A stretch of 64,000 nucleotides of DNA from Lachnospiraceae bacterium. Lineage in GTDB: Bacteria > Bacillota > Clostridia > Lachnospirales > Lachnospiraceae. Numbering within the stretch: position 1 is the first letter of the stretch; each line of letters starts with the position of its first letter. Positions 8,335 through 18,025 of this stretch are shown piece after piece. The stretch spans positions 62,001-126,000 of the forward strand of contig JAFZLD010000025.1 of the NCBI GenBank assembly GCA_017553505.1. The letters run 5' to 3'. The notes beneath the pieces are model-generated. The model ran no database searches, was not told where the DNA came from, and worked only from the letters and a program-made list of their open reading frames with translations. A program made the position numbers and the translations under genes.

Positions 8335-9921
8335 ATGCAGGGAATACCGCTGTCATTACTGAATAATGCTCAAGTTTCAGAAACAAGCATGAATAATGCC
8401 AACGTTTCGGCTATTCAGGCAGAGAATGATCGCGCCCTTTTGGACCTTATAAGCGGTATTTCCAACGGGGAAACGCTTCTTGGCAAGGTACTTGCCTCCG
8501 ATGAGAATTCCTACACCTTTAAGACTCTCGATTCGGGCGTAACCATCAATGCCAAGGCCGAAAACGGTGTTATCCTCACCAAGGGTGCCACCGTACTTTT
8601 TGAGGTTAATAAGCTTTCTGATTCCGAGATGACGCTTCGTCCTCTAAATGTCAATACATCATCGTCCGTAACGGCCGAAAGTGCACTTAAGGCCGCCGGG
8701 CTTCCTGTCAATAATCGTTCATTGGAACTTACCGTTCGTAACATGGAATACGGTAACCCCATTGACAAAAAAAGCCTTACCGAATCATATCGAGATGTTG
8801 CTCTGCATCCCGAAGCACCCGTTAAGTATATTGTGGACCTGCAGAAAATGCAGATACCCGTCACCAATGAAAACATTGAGCAGTATAAGGCGTATCTTAA
8901 CATGAAGAATGTTTTCGCCGAGGATTTTAACGAGATTGCCACGACACTTGCAGAATCATTGACAGAGGGCACAGAGACTTCAAACAGTGATGCGGCTTTG
9001 ACGATGAACAAGCTTATGGGCAGCCTTAACACGGTTGAAGAATTCGCTTCGGTACTCGATAAGAATGAATCAATGCCCGAGTTATCCGAGGCAGTTAAGA
9101 ACCTTACGGAAGGTGTAAAAGAAGAAATAAACAGGTATATGGCACCTAAGGCTGAGCAAGCGCTTACGCCTGAAGAACAAGCAGTAACTAACCTCAGGGT
9201 AGATAATAGAGAGTCTACGCAAGCAGAACACCCTATGACAGAGGCTTTAGCAAAACAAGCTCTGCCCGAGGAAATCGCTACAGACTTATCTGAACGACTC
9301 AAAACAGGCCTCAAGGACGTGTTTGACAAGTATTTTACGTCCAATCTTACTCTTAACGAGCAGGAGCTTCCCGATAAGGCCAAGATTAAAGATTTGTACG
9401 AGAAGCTTTATTCAGAGACGCGCAAGATTTCAAGCGCACTGGAGGAAGCTGTTCCCAAGGAGAATCCTGCGGCACCTAAGATTACTTTGCTTAACAACAA
9501 CATAGACTTTATGAATGCTCTCAATAACTTTATTCCCTATGTTCAGATCCCTTTCAGAGGCGAATCGGGAGCTAAAGCGGGAGAGCTCTACGTATACAGG
9601 AACAAATCCGGTAAGGGCATTGAGGGTGATGAAGTAAGCGCGTTCTTACACCTTGATATGGACCACTTAGGCCCTACGGATGTATATGTCAAAATGCGAG
9701 GCAATAACGTTAACACCGAATTTACACTCGCAAGTGAAGAAAGCCTTGATTTTATTGAAAAGAACATGGATTTTCTTAACAAACGACTTTCCGACAAGGG
9801 TTATTCTCTCACTACAGAAGGCAAGGTTCAAGAACGTACCAAGACACCCATAGAAGAGGCATTTGAGCAAAGCATTTCTAAAGTTTTGATAGCAAGGACT
9901 TCTTTTGACGCAAGAATATAA
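8335..9921 (+). CDS. FliK-like hook-length-control domain protein (YlqG-like)
   Basis: The 528-residue protein has a low-complexity, Glu/Ala/Leu-rich middle and a C-terminal domain (about residues 400-510) resembling the flagellar hook-length control C-terminal domain, with FLHLDMDHLGPTDVYVKM and RLSDKGYSL. FliK domains signal the export switch through FlhB. No other flagellar genes are in the window, and the next gene resembles the FlhB C-terminus. The order rnhB, FliK-like, FlhB-like matches ylqG and ylqH after rnhB in Bacillus subtilis. The start has CGGAGG upstream. Function outside flagella is unknown. Confidence 0.72.
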   Translation: MQGIPLSLLNNAQVSETSMNNANVSAIQAENDRALLDLISGISNGETLLGKVLASDENSYTFKTLDSGVTINAKAENGVILTKGATVLFEVNKLSDSEMTLRPLNVNTSSSVTAESALKAAGLPVNNRSLELTVRNMEYGNPIDKKSLTESYRDVALHPEAPVKYIVDLQKMQIPVTNENIEQYKAYLNMKNVFAEDFNEIATTLAESLTEGTETSNSDAALTMNKLMGSLNTVEEFASVLDKNESMPELSEAVKNLTEGVKEEINRYMAPKAEQALTPEEQAVTNLRVDNRESTQAEHPMTEALAKQALPEEIATDLSERLKTGLKDVFDKYFTSNLTLNEQELPDKAKIKDLYEKLYSETRKISSALEEAVPKENPAAPKITLLNNNIDFMNALNNFIPYVQIPFRGESGAKAGELYVYRNKSGKGIEGDEVSAFLHLDMDHLGPTDVYVKMRGNNVNTEFTLASEESLDFIEKNMDFLNKRLSDKGYSLTTEGKVQERTKTPIEEAFEQSISKVLIARTSFDARI

Positions 9922-9922
9922 C

Positions 9923-10213
9923 ATGGACGATAAAGACAAGAAGCTTAAAAACAAACAGGCCATAGCCCTTGAATACGATCCCGATGACATAGCGCCCCGA
10001 GTTGTTGCAACAGGCGGAGGTCATCTTGCGGAGCGTATTATAGAAGAAGCCAAGAAAGCCGACATACCGGTCCATCAGGACGAGAAACTTGCCAAGACTC
10101 TTTCGAAGCTGGAAGTGGGCGATGCGATACCGCCCGAGCTTTACGAGGTTGTGGCGGAAATCCTTGTTTTTGTGGATGCTATGGATAAGTTAAAAGGTAA
10201 GATGAACAAGTAA
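9923..10213 (+). CDS. FlhB C-terminal-domain-like protein (YlqH-like)
   Basis: The roughly 96-residue protein lacks membrane segments and resembles only the cytoplasmic C-terminal domain of FlhB/EscU. It has AIALEYDPDDIAPRVVATG, AKKADIPVHQDEKLAKTL and LEVGDAIPPELYEVVAEIL. The NPTH autocleavage motif of true FlhB is not visible in the corresponding place. An in-frame TTG at 9905 has a good AAGGA site 6 bases upstream and would add six residues; the ATG at 9923 was chosen because family members begin just before the conserved core. It overlaps the yraN start by one base (TAATG). Confidence 0.75.
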   Translation: MDDKDKKLKNKQAIALEYDPDDIAPRVVATGGGHLAERIIEEAKKADIPVHQDEKLAKTLSKLEVGDAIPPELYEVVAEILVFVDAMDKLKGKMNK

Positions 10214-10563
10214 TGAACAAAAGAAGTGTCGGAAGCGACAAGGAAGACATGGTATGCCGTTTCCTTACAAAGAACGGTGTTACTATCTTAGATAGAAATT
10301 ATAATACCGACAAGGGCGAGATAGACATAATCGGCGCCGACGGTGAATATATAGTATTCTTTGAAGTTAAATACAGAAAGGCCGGCAATTACGGCAATCC
10401 GCTTGAGGCAATTACCAAGAGCAAGGTGCGCAGGATAGTGGCTGCATCAAAGATTTATCTATACACCAATCACTACAGTGAGAACTCTTTTGTGCGTTAC
10501 GATTGCATAGGCGTATTGGACAGCGATATTACCTGGATTAAAAATGCATTTGACGCTATTTAA
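10213..10563 (+). CDS. yraN: UPF0102 endonuclease-like protein YraN
   Basis: The 116-residue protein has the restriction-endonuclease-like fold of UPF0102: GSDKEDMVCRFLTKNG, GEIDIIGADGEYIVFFEVKY (the D...ExK active-site pattern) and AITKSKVRRIVAASKIYL. The family commonly follows rnhB. Its physiological nuclease role is unsettled. Translation is coupled to the preceding gene through a one-base stop-start overlap. Confidence 0.92.
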   Translation: MNKRSVGSDKEDMVCRFLTKNGVTILDRNYNTDKGEIDIIGADGEYIVFFEVKYRKAGNYGNPLEAITKSKVRRIVAASKIYLYTNHYSENSFVRYDCIGVLDSDITWIKNAFDAI

Positions 10564-10661
10564 AAAAACTTAATAATTTGCAAGTACATGCATTAATAAT
10601 TTACGAATAATATAGAATTGTTTAGAAATGTGTTTAAAAGAAGAGATAATTGGAGGATTAT

Positions 10662-11354
10662 ATGGTTAATATTTTGGTTTGCGATGACGATCACGAGATA
10701 GTTGATGCCATAGAAATATATCTTATGCAGGAAAGCTACAATGTTTTCAAAGCCTATGACGGAATTGAAGCATTGGAGATTCTTAAGAAAGAAGACATTC
10801 AGCTTCTTATAATTGACGTAATGATGCCCCGTCTTGACGGTATTCACGCAATTATGAAGATCAGAGAATCATCGAGCATTCCGATTATTATTCTTTCAGC
10901 CAAGAACGAAGACCCTGACAAGATTCTGGGACTTAACGTAGGCGCAGACGATTACCTTCCGAAGCCCTTTAATCCCCTTGAGCTTGTTGCAAGAGTTAAG
11001 TCTCAGTTAAGACGCTATACCAAGCTTGGTAACATGCCTCAGGAATCTCAGGCTATATATTCGGTAGGCGGTCTTGTAATGAACGACGAGACCAAGGAAG
11101 TAACGGTTGATGATGAGCCCGTTAAGCTTACCCCTATTGAATACAACATCCTTCTTTTGCTCGTAAAGAATCAGGGACGTGTTTACTCGATAGATCAGAT
11201 TTATGAGCAGATTTGGAATGAGCAGGCAATCGGTGCGGATAACACCGTGGCGGTTCATATCAGACATATACGTGAAAAGATAGAGATTAATCCCAGAGAG
11301 CCCCGTTATTTGAAGGTTGTATGGGGTGTAGGATACAAGATTGACAAGCTGTAA
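10662..11354 (+). CDS. OmpR/PhoB-type response regulator
   Basis: The 230-residue protein has a receiver domain with acidic pocket DDD near residues 7-9, phosphoacceptor Asp52 in IIDVMMPRLDG, and the conserved Lys in YLPKPFNP. A C-terminal winged helix follows with VKLTPIEYNILLLLVKNQGR and VAVHIRHIREKIE. GGAGG at 10652-10656 fixes ATG 10662. The gene is followed after 14 bases by its likely partner kinase. Output genes are not visible. Confidence 0.94.
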   Translation: MVNILVCDDDHEIVDAIEIYLMQESYNVFKAYDGIEALEILKKEDIQLLIIDVMMPRLDGIHAIMKIRESSSIPIIILSAKNEDPDKILGLNVGADDYLPKPFNPLELVARVKSQLRRYTKLGNMPQESQAIYSVGGLVMNDETKEVTVDDEPVKLTPIEYNILLLLVKNQGRVYSIDQIYEQIWNEQAIGADNTVAVHIRHIREKIEINPREPRYLKVVWGVGYKIDKL

Positions 11355-11368
11355 GCTTACGGAGACTG

Positions 11369-13990
11369 ATGACTAACAGAAATAAGAAAGTAAAAATTTA
11401 TACACCCAAGACCAGTGATACGAAGGCTGTCCTCAAAAAGGATAAGCCTTCTAAAGCTTTACGGAATATTTTTGTTCTTTTGCAAAGTATTCTGGGAAGC
11501 TTTGTTGTGTTGTGCATTTTTGTTTATTCATTCAATTCCCGTATAAAGGTTTATGATCGCGGATATGTCAAAGAAGACAATATTTCTTTTTATGACTTAA
11601 GTAACGATTATTATAAGTCCGACGTATTTAAGAACAACTTCCGCAACTACGTGGAAGCGATGATCAGATATGTCACCATCAGTGAGCAGATTACCAGAAA
11701 CGGTAAGTATGACCCAAATATTATAATCGACGTCGGCGAGTTCGCTCACAGAAACTCAGCGAGCGCATACGACGGACCGGAGATTAAGTATAAGCTTGGT
11801 GTACTGCTTGAGTGGGGCGAGGCTATCAATACGGACAGCAGCGTTAACGGAGAAGATTACGGCTCGTCCATATGCACGTACGAATTCTATACGCTCGAGC
11901 AGTATTGCAAGTTCTTCAATATTCCGATTCAGTCGATAGAAGTTCCCGAGGACTATGATTACGAATCGGTTTACGAATCTTTTGAAACGTTAAAAGATAA
12001 GAGCTTCCGCACGATTGACGGCAAGCGTCTCAATGAATATGTTGACAATGCCAAGGACTACAGCGACCTTGTCAAGAACGTTCAGAAGGCTGTGGACGAC
12101 CTTTATTTTAACTACACCGAGTATAAGGCCAATGAGTTTAGGTTTGACGAAAATAAAACAAGTTTCAGATACTGTGTAAGCAAGCTTGAAAACGGCAACA
12201 AGAAGATTTATTCCAATGTCAGTGCGTTTTATAAGGGCATAGACGAGAAGTTTATCGACGAAGCATTCATAGGCTATGCCGAAGGCTTAAAGACTAAGTT
12301 TGGCAACGTTTATGTAGATACGTCTTATGAGTTCTACGGCGCCAATGAAGATATGGCGATATATGATATTATCAGAGAAGCGGTTCAGCGTGACTACGCT
12401 TATGCATTTTCAGGTGATACCGATGTCTGGGTAGGCGTTGACACCACATATAACGGTGACAGCGAGAACGATGTATTCTCTTCAAATTACGAGATATTTT
12501 CGCGTTCGGCCAAGATGGTGCCGTTTGTCATTTCTTTCGGCGCACTTGCTGTTATATGCTTTATTGCTCTGTTTATAATCATTATCGGTATCGACAGACA
12601 ATGGCTTTCCGTAGCCGAGAACAGGCTTAAGATGAATCGCTTTGAGAAGATGCCTATCGAGAGCATGATTCTTTCGTTTATTCTTCTCGGAGTAATTTTG
12701 TACCTGGGTGAAAACTGGGTAATAAGAGAACTGCTTTATAAAGTCGAAGAGCCGGTAACCAGCATTTATTTCCTGGTTCCCGCAGTGGCATTGATGCTTC
12801 TTGACTTGTATATTGCGCTTTCGTTCCTGTACAGCCTTATCAGAAGGGTAACAGTTCGAAATGTATTTGAAGGAAGCCTTCTTTTGCTCCTTGCACCTAA
12901 GTTTGATAAGCAAAAGAAAAAGTTAAAGGGTTGGATCGGTGCTGTAAGTGACAGCTCGGCAGTTGCAATCAGAACGTGGGTATCTTACGTAATGTTCCTG
13001 TTGTTTAACTGCTTCTGGGTATGCGTCATGTTCTTTAGCTCACACAGAATCCTGTCGATTGTGGTGCTTTTGATATTTGATTTGTGTGTCGGTGCCGGAT
13101 TATTTAACCGTAACTATGAGAAGAAAGTGATTTTTGAAGGCGTCAAAAGAATAAATAACGGAGATTACGATTACAAAATCGATGTCTCTAAGATGCACGG
13201 CGACAATAAGGAACTTGCTGCCGAGGTTAACAACATCGGTCTTGGCTTAAGTAAAGCTCTTGAAATAAGTACAAGAGACGAGAAACTAAAAGCCGACCTT
13301 ATTACCAACGTATCTCACGATATTAAGACGCCGCTTACATCTATCATTAACTATGTGGATCTTCTTAAGCGCGAGAACATTGAAGATGAACGTGTTAAGA
13401 AGTACATTGCAATCCTTGACGAAAAATCCCAGAGACTCAAACAGCTTACTTTTGACCTGCTGGAAGCATCGAAAGTATCGTCGGGTAACATTCAGATTGA
13501 TTTAATTAAGATTGACCTGGTGGAATTCAGCAAGCAGGCCGTGGGAGAGTTTGAAGATAAGTTTGAGGAACGAGGACTGGAATTAATTCAGAACGTTCCT
13601 TCAGAACCCATGTATGCCATGGTAGACCCGAGGCATATGTGGCGCGTGGTTGAGAATATACTTAACAACGTATACAAGTACGCCATGCAGAATACAAGAG
13701 TGTACTTTGACCTTGAAAAGGGCGGAGATGACAAGATTCTTCTTTCGCTTAAGAACATCTCCAATCAGCAGCTTAACATCCCGGCGGATGAGCTTACCGA
13801 GAGATTTATCAGAGGCGACGTATCGAGAAGCACGGAAGGTTCCGGTCTCGGACTGTCCATTGCCAAGAACTTAACGCAGGCTCAGGGCGGAGAATTTGAT
13901 ATTTATCTTGACGGAGATTTATTTAAGGTTACGATAACGCTTGCGGTAGCAGGTGATGAAACAGAAGACGAAACTGAAGAAGAGGTATAA
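11369..13990 (+). CDS. Membrane sensor histidine kinase
   Basis: The 873-residue kinase has one N-terminal transmembrane helix (about residues 30-52), a large extracytoplasmic region of roughly 330 residues of unknown fold, then about five more transmembrane helices (about 385-590). Phosphoacceptor His650 lies in NVSHDIKTPLTSIINY. The HATPase domain follows, with an N-box around MWRVVENILNNVYKYA and GSGLGLSIAKNL. The C-terminus is acidic (DETEDETEEEV). It probably phosphorylates the regulator encoded just upstream. The multi-span membrane core plus long sensor region is unlike the common two-helix PhoR form. Confidence 0.93.
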   Translation: MTNRNKKVKIYTPKTSDTKAVLKKDKPSKALRNIFVLLQSILGSFVVLCIFVYSFNSRIKVYDRGYVKEDNISFYDLSNDYYKSDVFKNNFRNYVEAMIRYVTISEQITRNGKYDPNIIIDVGEFAHRNSASAYDGPEIKYKLGVLLEWGEAINTDSSVNGEDYGSSICTYEFYTLEQYCKFFNIPIQSIEVPEDYDYESVYESFETLKDKSFRTIDGKRLNEYVDNAKDYSDLVKNVQKAVDDLYFNYTEYKANEFRFDENKTSFRYCVSKLENGNKKIYSNVSAFYKGIDEKFIDEAFIGYAEGLKTKFGNVYVDTSYEFYGANEDMAIYDIIREAVQRDYAYAFSGDTDVWVGVDTTYNGDSENDVFSSNYEIFSRSAKMVPFVISFGALAVICFIALFIIIIGIDRQWLSVAENRLKMNRFEKMPIESMILSFILLGVILYLGENWVIRELLYKVEEPVTSIYFLVPAVALMLLDLYIALSFLYSLIRRVTVRNVFEGSLLLLLAPKFDKQKKKLKGWIGAVSDSSAVAIRTWVSYVMFLLFNCFWVCVMFFSSHRILSIVVLLIFDLCVGAGLFNRNYEKKVIFEGVKRINNGDYDYKIDVSKMHGDNKELAAEVNNIGLGLSKALEISTRDEKLKADLITNVSHDIKTPLTSIINYVDLLKRENIEDERVKKYIAILDEKSQRLKQLTFDLLEASKVSSGNIQIDLIKIDLVEFSKQAVGEFEDKFEERGLELIQNVPSEPMYAMVDPRHMWRVVENILNNVYKYAMQNTRVYFDLEKGGDDKILLSLKNISNQQLNIPADELTERFIRGDVSRSTEGSGLGLSIAKNLTQAQGGEFDIYLDGDLFKVTITLAVAGDETEDETEEEV

Positions 13991-13993
13991 AGA

Positions 13994-14024
13994 AAGCGCT
14001 TAGGATATAAGGTCCTAAGCGCTT
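13994..14024. terminator. Bidirectional terminator between the sensor kinase gene and prs
   Basis: A perfect 12-bp stem (13994-14005 with 14013-14024) with a 7-base loop has ATATTTTATATT on its right side and, read on the minus strand, TTTCTTTATA on its left. It separates two convergent genes. Confidence 0.85.
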
Positions 14025-14029
14025 ATATT

Positions 14030-15220
14030 TTATATTAATTCGAATTTCTGACGTTCGTTGTACTTGTCGAGTACTTCGTGAATCTTTTCGGTGGATGTAA
14101 TTACGTTACCGATAGATAAGTCATGATTCATGAAATCGATTATCTGAGCAATGAACTTGCTGACATCGGCTTCAAGGTAGTAGGACTTGGCCTTGACTTC
14201 GGGCTTGGTGTAGATGAGGTTGGTGGTGATAACCTTATCAAAAACACACTGCTCATAAGCCTTATCAAATGCATCCATGCCGTTGGTGAACTGACCGAAG
14301 GTTGCAAGAAGGAAGATTCTCTTGGCGTTTTTCTCTTTAATCTGTCTTGCGGTATCGAGGATGCTTTCACCGGAAGAAATAATATCGTCTACGATAATTA
14401 CGTCCTTGCCATCGATGTTATCGCCTAAGAACTCGTGAGATACGATAGGGTTCTTACCGTTGACAACGCGGCTATAGTCACGTCTTTTATAGAACATACC
14501 GGCATCAACGCCGAGTACGCTTGCAAAATAAACCGCTCTGTCGAGAGCACCTTCATCGGGGGAGATGACAACTGTGTGATCCTTATCGATTATCATGTCT
14601 TCCTCACCCTCGAGCATGGTCTTTAAGAACTGATAATATGCGCTGAAATTGTCAAATCCGGAAAGAGGAGCCGCATTCTGAACTCTGGGGTCGTGAGCAT
14701 CGAATGTAATGATGTTCTCAACGCCCATTGAGTAAAGCTCTTCAAGTGCGTAAGCGCAGTCAAGTGATTCACGGCCGTTTCTCTTATGCTGTCTGCCTTC
14801 GTAAAGATAGGGCATTACAACATTGATTCGTTTAGCCTTACCGGTTGCCGCCTGAATAATTCTTTTCAAATCCTGGTAGTGATCATCGGGAGATTTGTGG
14901 TTGATGTAGCCATTCATGCTGTAAGTAATGCTTGAATTGCATACATCCACAAGAATGAAGAGGTCTTTGCCTCGAACCGATTCGTTAAAAATGCCTTTGC
15001 CTTCGCCGCTTCCGAATCTGGGACATTCGGCATCAATCATAAAAGAAGGCTCTGCATATCCTTCGAAAGCAGGATCGGACTTAAGACCTGTTTTCAAAGA
15101 TTTTCTGAAGTCCACAAGGTAGTTGTCAACGCTTTTGCCAAGCTTGGCCGCAGAGTCAAGAGCGCACACCTTCAAGGGTGCAAAAGGAAGAGCGTTTTCA
15201 AGTACACGTAAATTGGGCAT
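14030..15220 (-). CDS. prs: Ribose-phosphate pyrophosphokinase (long form)
   Basis: The 396-residue protein makes PRPP from ribose 5-phosphate and ATP. The PRPP-binding loop VDDIISSGES, the ATP-side segment around YLYEGRQHKRNGRESLDC and ITFDAHDPRVQ support this. It is longer than the roughly 310-320 residues of classical bacterial Prs, with an insert-like stretch near residues 40-90 that mentions no known domain, so it belongs to a diverged clade and may be regulated differently. The start has GAAAGGA upstream. It is the only large minus-strand gene in the window. Confidence 0.86.
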   Translation of the reverse strand: MPNLRVLENALPFAPLKVCALDSAAKLGKSVDNYLVDFRKSLKTGLKSDPAFEGYAEPSFMIDAECPRFGSGEGKGIFNESVRGKDLFILVDVCNSSITYSMNGYINHKSPDDHYQDLKRIIQAATGKAKRINVVMPYLYEGRQHKRNGRESLDCAYALEELYSMGVENIITFDAHDPRVQNAAPLSGFDNFSAYYQFLKTMLEGEEDMIIDKDHTVVISPDEGALDRAVYFASVLGVDAGMFYKRRDYSRVVNGKNPIVSHEFLGDNIDGKDVIIVDDIISSGESILDTARQIKEKNAKRIFLLATFGQFTNGMDAFDKAYEQCVFDKVITTNLIYTKPEVKAKSYYLEADVSKFIAQIIDFMNHDLSIGNVITSTEKIHEVLDKYNERQKFELI

Positions 15221-15257
15221 AATATTTTCCTTTCAGGTTTCTAAATCTTTCGATTAA

Positions 15258-15286
15258 TTTATAGCATTAGGATAGTGACACGTCAA
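15258..15286 (-). promoter_or_regulatory. Promoter for prs
   Basis: On the minus strand TTGACG (15281-15286) and TATAAA (15258-15263) are 17 bases apart, with an extended TGC before the -10. Confidence 0.75.
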
Positions 15287-15303
15287 GGAATTTCGTATAA
15301 AAT
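15275..15303 (+). promoter_or_regulatory. Promoter for the DUF512-der-plsY-gpsA unit
   Basis: GTGACA (15275-15280) and TAAAAT (15298-15303) have a 17-base spacer. The -35 boxes of this promoter and the prs promoter are adjacent, so the two sites overlap on opposite strands. Confidence 0.65.
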
Positions 15304-15333
15304 AGATTGAGTGAATTGTAACATGGAGAAGTA

Positions 15334-16677
15334 ATGGATAAGAATAAGAATCATGTCATAAGTGATGTCTGCGAAGGCTCTCCCGCAGAAGCCGCAGGCA
15401 TTAAGGCAGGGGATATTTTTCTTAAATTAAACGGCGAAGAAATCGAAGATATCTTTGATTATAGATACAAGATTTTGGTGCCGCATATTGATATGACCGT
15501 CTTAAGAGGAGACGAGGAATTATCGTTTTCTTTTGACAAGGACGAAGACGAAGATGTAGGAATAGAGTTCGAGAACGGCCTTATGGACGAGTACAGAAGG
15601 TGTAAGAACAACTGTATCTTCTGTTTCATAGATCAGATGCCTCCGGGGATGAGAGAGACGCTTTATTTTAAAGATGACGATCAGCGACTTTCTTTCTTGC
15701 AGGGTAACTATGTAACACTTACCAATTTAAGCGATAAGGACGTAGACCGTATTATCAAGTATCGTATGGAGCCGATTAACATATCGTTCCAGACTACCAA
15801 TCCCGAGCTTAGATGTATGATGCTTCATAACCGTTTTGCAGGCGAAGCACTTAAGATTGCCGACAAGCTCTATGAAGCGGGCATTGTTATGAACGGTCAG
15901 ATAGTGCTTTGCAAGGGCGTCAATGACGGCGCAGAGCTCAGACGTACTATAGAAGACCTTATGAAGTATTTACCGGTCTTAGAGAGCGTTTCCGTGGTTC
16001 CGGTAGGCCTTTCCAAGTATAGAGAGGGACTTTATCCGCTGGAGCCTTTTAATCATGATGATGCGGAAGCGGTTATCGATTTAATCGAAGAGTATCAAAA
16101 GAAAGCTTATGCCGAGCACGGCCTTCATTTTATTCACGCAAGCGATGAGTGGTATATTCTTGCAGGTCGTGAGATGCCTGAGGAAGAGCGTTACGACGGC
16201 TATCTTCAGTACGAGAACGGTGTAGGTATGATCAGACTCATGATCAATGAGTTTGAAGAAGCATTTGAGAAAGACAGAATAAAAGGCTTGCGTAAGGTAT
16301 TTATGAAGCCTTATGAATGTACAGTCGTTACGGGGCGCCTTGCATATCCTTATATTAAGAAATTTGCGGATATGGTTATGGCGGAGTATCCTAAGATTAA
16401 GGTTGATGTTGTGGCTATTCGCAACGATTTCTTTGGCGAGATGATTACCGTTTCGGGACTTCTTACCGGCGGAGATATTATCAAACAGCTTAAAGAACAC
16501 GGTCATTATAAGGAAGTTCTGCTTCCCAGAAACGTGCTTAAAGCCGACGAGGACATTTTCCTTGACGATGTGAAGTTAACCGAGCTTGAGGATGCTTTAC
16601 AAGTTAAATGTAAGATAGTACAATCAAGCGGTCGCGGTATGCTTGCGTCCTTTATGGGACGTAAACTTAAAGATTAA
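15334..16677 (+). CDS. DUF512 protein (PDZ plus radical-SAM-like)
   Basis: The 447-residue protein starts with a PDZ-like domain (about residues 5-55: [17 protein letters not shown]). A radical-SAM-type domain with [19 protein letters not shown], a CxxxCxxC cluster site, comes next, then the C-terminal DUF512 region with GRLAYPYI and the final glycine-rich [13 protein letters not shown]. The family is widespread in anaerobic Firmicutes next to der (engA), as here, and its substrate is unknown. The ribosome binding site is GGAGAA before ATG 15334. Confidence 0.9.
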   Translation: MDKNKNHVISDVCEGSPAEAAGIKAGDIFLKLNGEEIEDIFDYRYKILVPHIDMTVLRGDEELSFSFDKDEDEDVGIEFENGLMDEYRRCKNNCIFCFIDQMPPGMRETLYFKDDDQRLSFLQGNYVTLTNLSDKDVDRIIKYRMEPINISFQTTNPELRCMMLHNRFAGEALKIADKLYEAGIVMNGQIVLCKGVNDGAELRRTIEDLMKYLPVLESVSVVPVGLSKYREGLYPLEPFNHDDAEAVIDLIEEYQKKAYAEHGLHFIHASDEWYILAGREMPEEERYDGYLQYENGVGMIRLMINEFEEAFEKDRIKGLRKVFMKPYECTVVTGRLAYPYIKKFADMVMAEYPKIKVDVVAIRNDFFGEMITVSGLLTGGDIIKQLKEHGHYKEVLLPRNVLKADEDIFLDDVKLTELEDALQVKCKIVQSSGRGMLASFMGRKLKD

Positions 16678-16687
16678 CGGAGAACAT

Positions 16688-18025
16688 ATGGAAAGTAAGA
16701 AAAGAAAGCCGATAGTTGCGGTTGTGGGAAGACCTAACGTAGGTAAATCTACATTCTTTAACGCACTTGCAGGCGAGAAAATATCAATAGTTAAAGACAC
16801 TCCCGGTGTTACAAGAGACAGAATTTATGTCGATGTAACCTGGCTTAATTACGCATTCACACTTGTGGATACGGGCGGTATCGAGCCTGATTCCAAGGAT
16901 GTTATTTTGTCACAGATGCGTGAACAGGCTCAGCTTGCTATCGAGACTGCGGATGTCATTCTTTTTATGACAGATGTTAAGCAGGGACTTCAGGATGCAG
17001 ACGGTAAGGTTTGTGACATGCTCAGACGTTCCGGAAAGCCTGTGCTTCTTGTAGTTAATAAGGTTGATGATTTTAACAAGTACATGGCTGATGTATACGA
17101 GTTCTATAATCTTGGCATCGGTGATCCTTATCCGGTTTCCAGTGCCAACAGACTCGGATTCGGCGATTTGCTTGATGAAGTGGTTAAGTTATTCCCCGAC
17201 GACCTTGATTACGATGAAGAAGACGAGCGTATCAAGGTTGCGGTTATCGGTAAGCCCAATGTAGGTAAGAGCTCGCTTATTAACTATATTCTCGGCGAGA
17301 ACAGACTTATCGTTTCCGATATTGCGGGTACTACGCGTGACGCTGTCGATACCGATGTTCTTTATAATGACAAGGAATATGTGTTTATCGATACAGCGGG
17401 TGTGCGCCGCAAGAGCCGTATTCATGAAGATCTTGAACATTACATGATAGTCAGAACCGTCAGTGCAGTTGAGAGAGCCGATGTTGTGCTGCTTTTGATT
17501 GATGCCACCGAAGGAGTTACCGAGCAGGATGCGAAGATTGCGGGTATTGCTCACGATAACGGCAAGGCTATTATCGTTGTTGTCAATAAATGGGATGCCA
17601 AGGAGAAGGACGATAAGACTATTTACCGCTTTACTGAGGACGTAAGACAGGTTCTTTCCTTTATGTCCTATGCGGAAATCGTATTTATTTCGGCTAAGAC
17701 CGGTCAGAGAGTCAATAAGCTTTTCGAAACCATCGACATGGTATACGAGAATCACTGTATGAGAGTCGGAACCGGTGTGCTTAACGAAATTATGGCAAGA
17801 GCCGTTTCGATGCAGCAGCCTCCCACGGATAAGGGTAAGAGACTTAAGCTTTACTACATTACGCAGGCTTCCGTTAAGCCTCCGACGTTTGTTATTTTTG
17901 TAAATGACAAGGAAATGATGCATTTTTCCTATACAAGATATATTGAGAACCAGATTAGAGATTCCTTCGGATTTAAGGGAACCCCGCTTCACTTTATTAT
18001 TCGCGAAAGAAAGGAAGATGAGTAA
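16688..18025 (+). CDS. der: Ribosome-associated GTPase Der (EngA)
   Basis: The 445-residue protein has two tandem Era-like GTPase domains, with P-loops [10 protein letters not shown] (about residue 16) and [10 protein letters not shown] (about 187), G3 motifs DTGGIEPD and DTAGVRRKS, and G4 motifs NKVDD and NKWDA. A C-terminal KH-like domain follows. Der is essential for 50S maturation. ATG 16688 is used, because a longer frame from 16643 overlaps the DUF512 gene. It overlaps plsY by one base. Confidence 0.97.
   Translation: MESKKRKPIVAVVGRPNVGKSTFFNALAGEKISIVKDTPGVTRDRIYVDVTWLNYAFTLVDTGGIEPDSKDVILSQMREQAQLAIETADVILFMTDVKQGLQDADGKVCDMLRRSGKPVLLVVNKVDDFNKYMADVYEFYNLGIGDPYPVSSANRLGFGDLLDEVVKLFPDDLDYDEEDERIKVAVIGKPNVGKSSLINYILGENRLIVSDIAGTTRDAVDTDVLYNDKEYVFIDTAGVRRKSRIHEDLEHYMIVRTVSAVERADVVLLLIDATEGVTEQDAKIAGIAHDNGKAIIVVVNKWDAKEKDDKTIYRFTEDVRQVLSFMSYAEIVFISAKTGQRVNKLFETIDMVYENHCMRVGTGVLNEIMARAVSMQQPPTDKGKRLKLYYITQASVKPPTFVIFVNDKEMMHFSYTRYIENQIRDSFGFKGTPLHFIIRERKEDE

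Noticed and set aside
8511..9383. 290-codon open frame on the minus strand
   Set aside because: It is antisense to the FliK-like gene, is rich in Ser and Arg from the reversed codon bias, and has no ribosome binding site or family resemblance.
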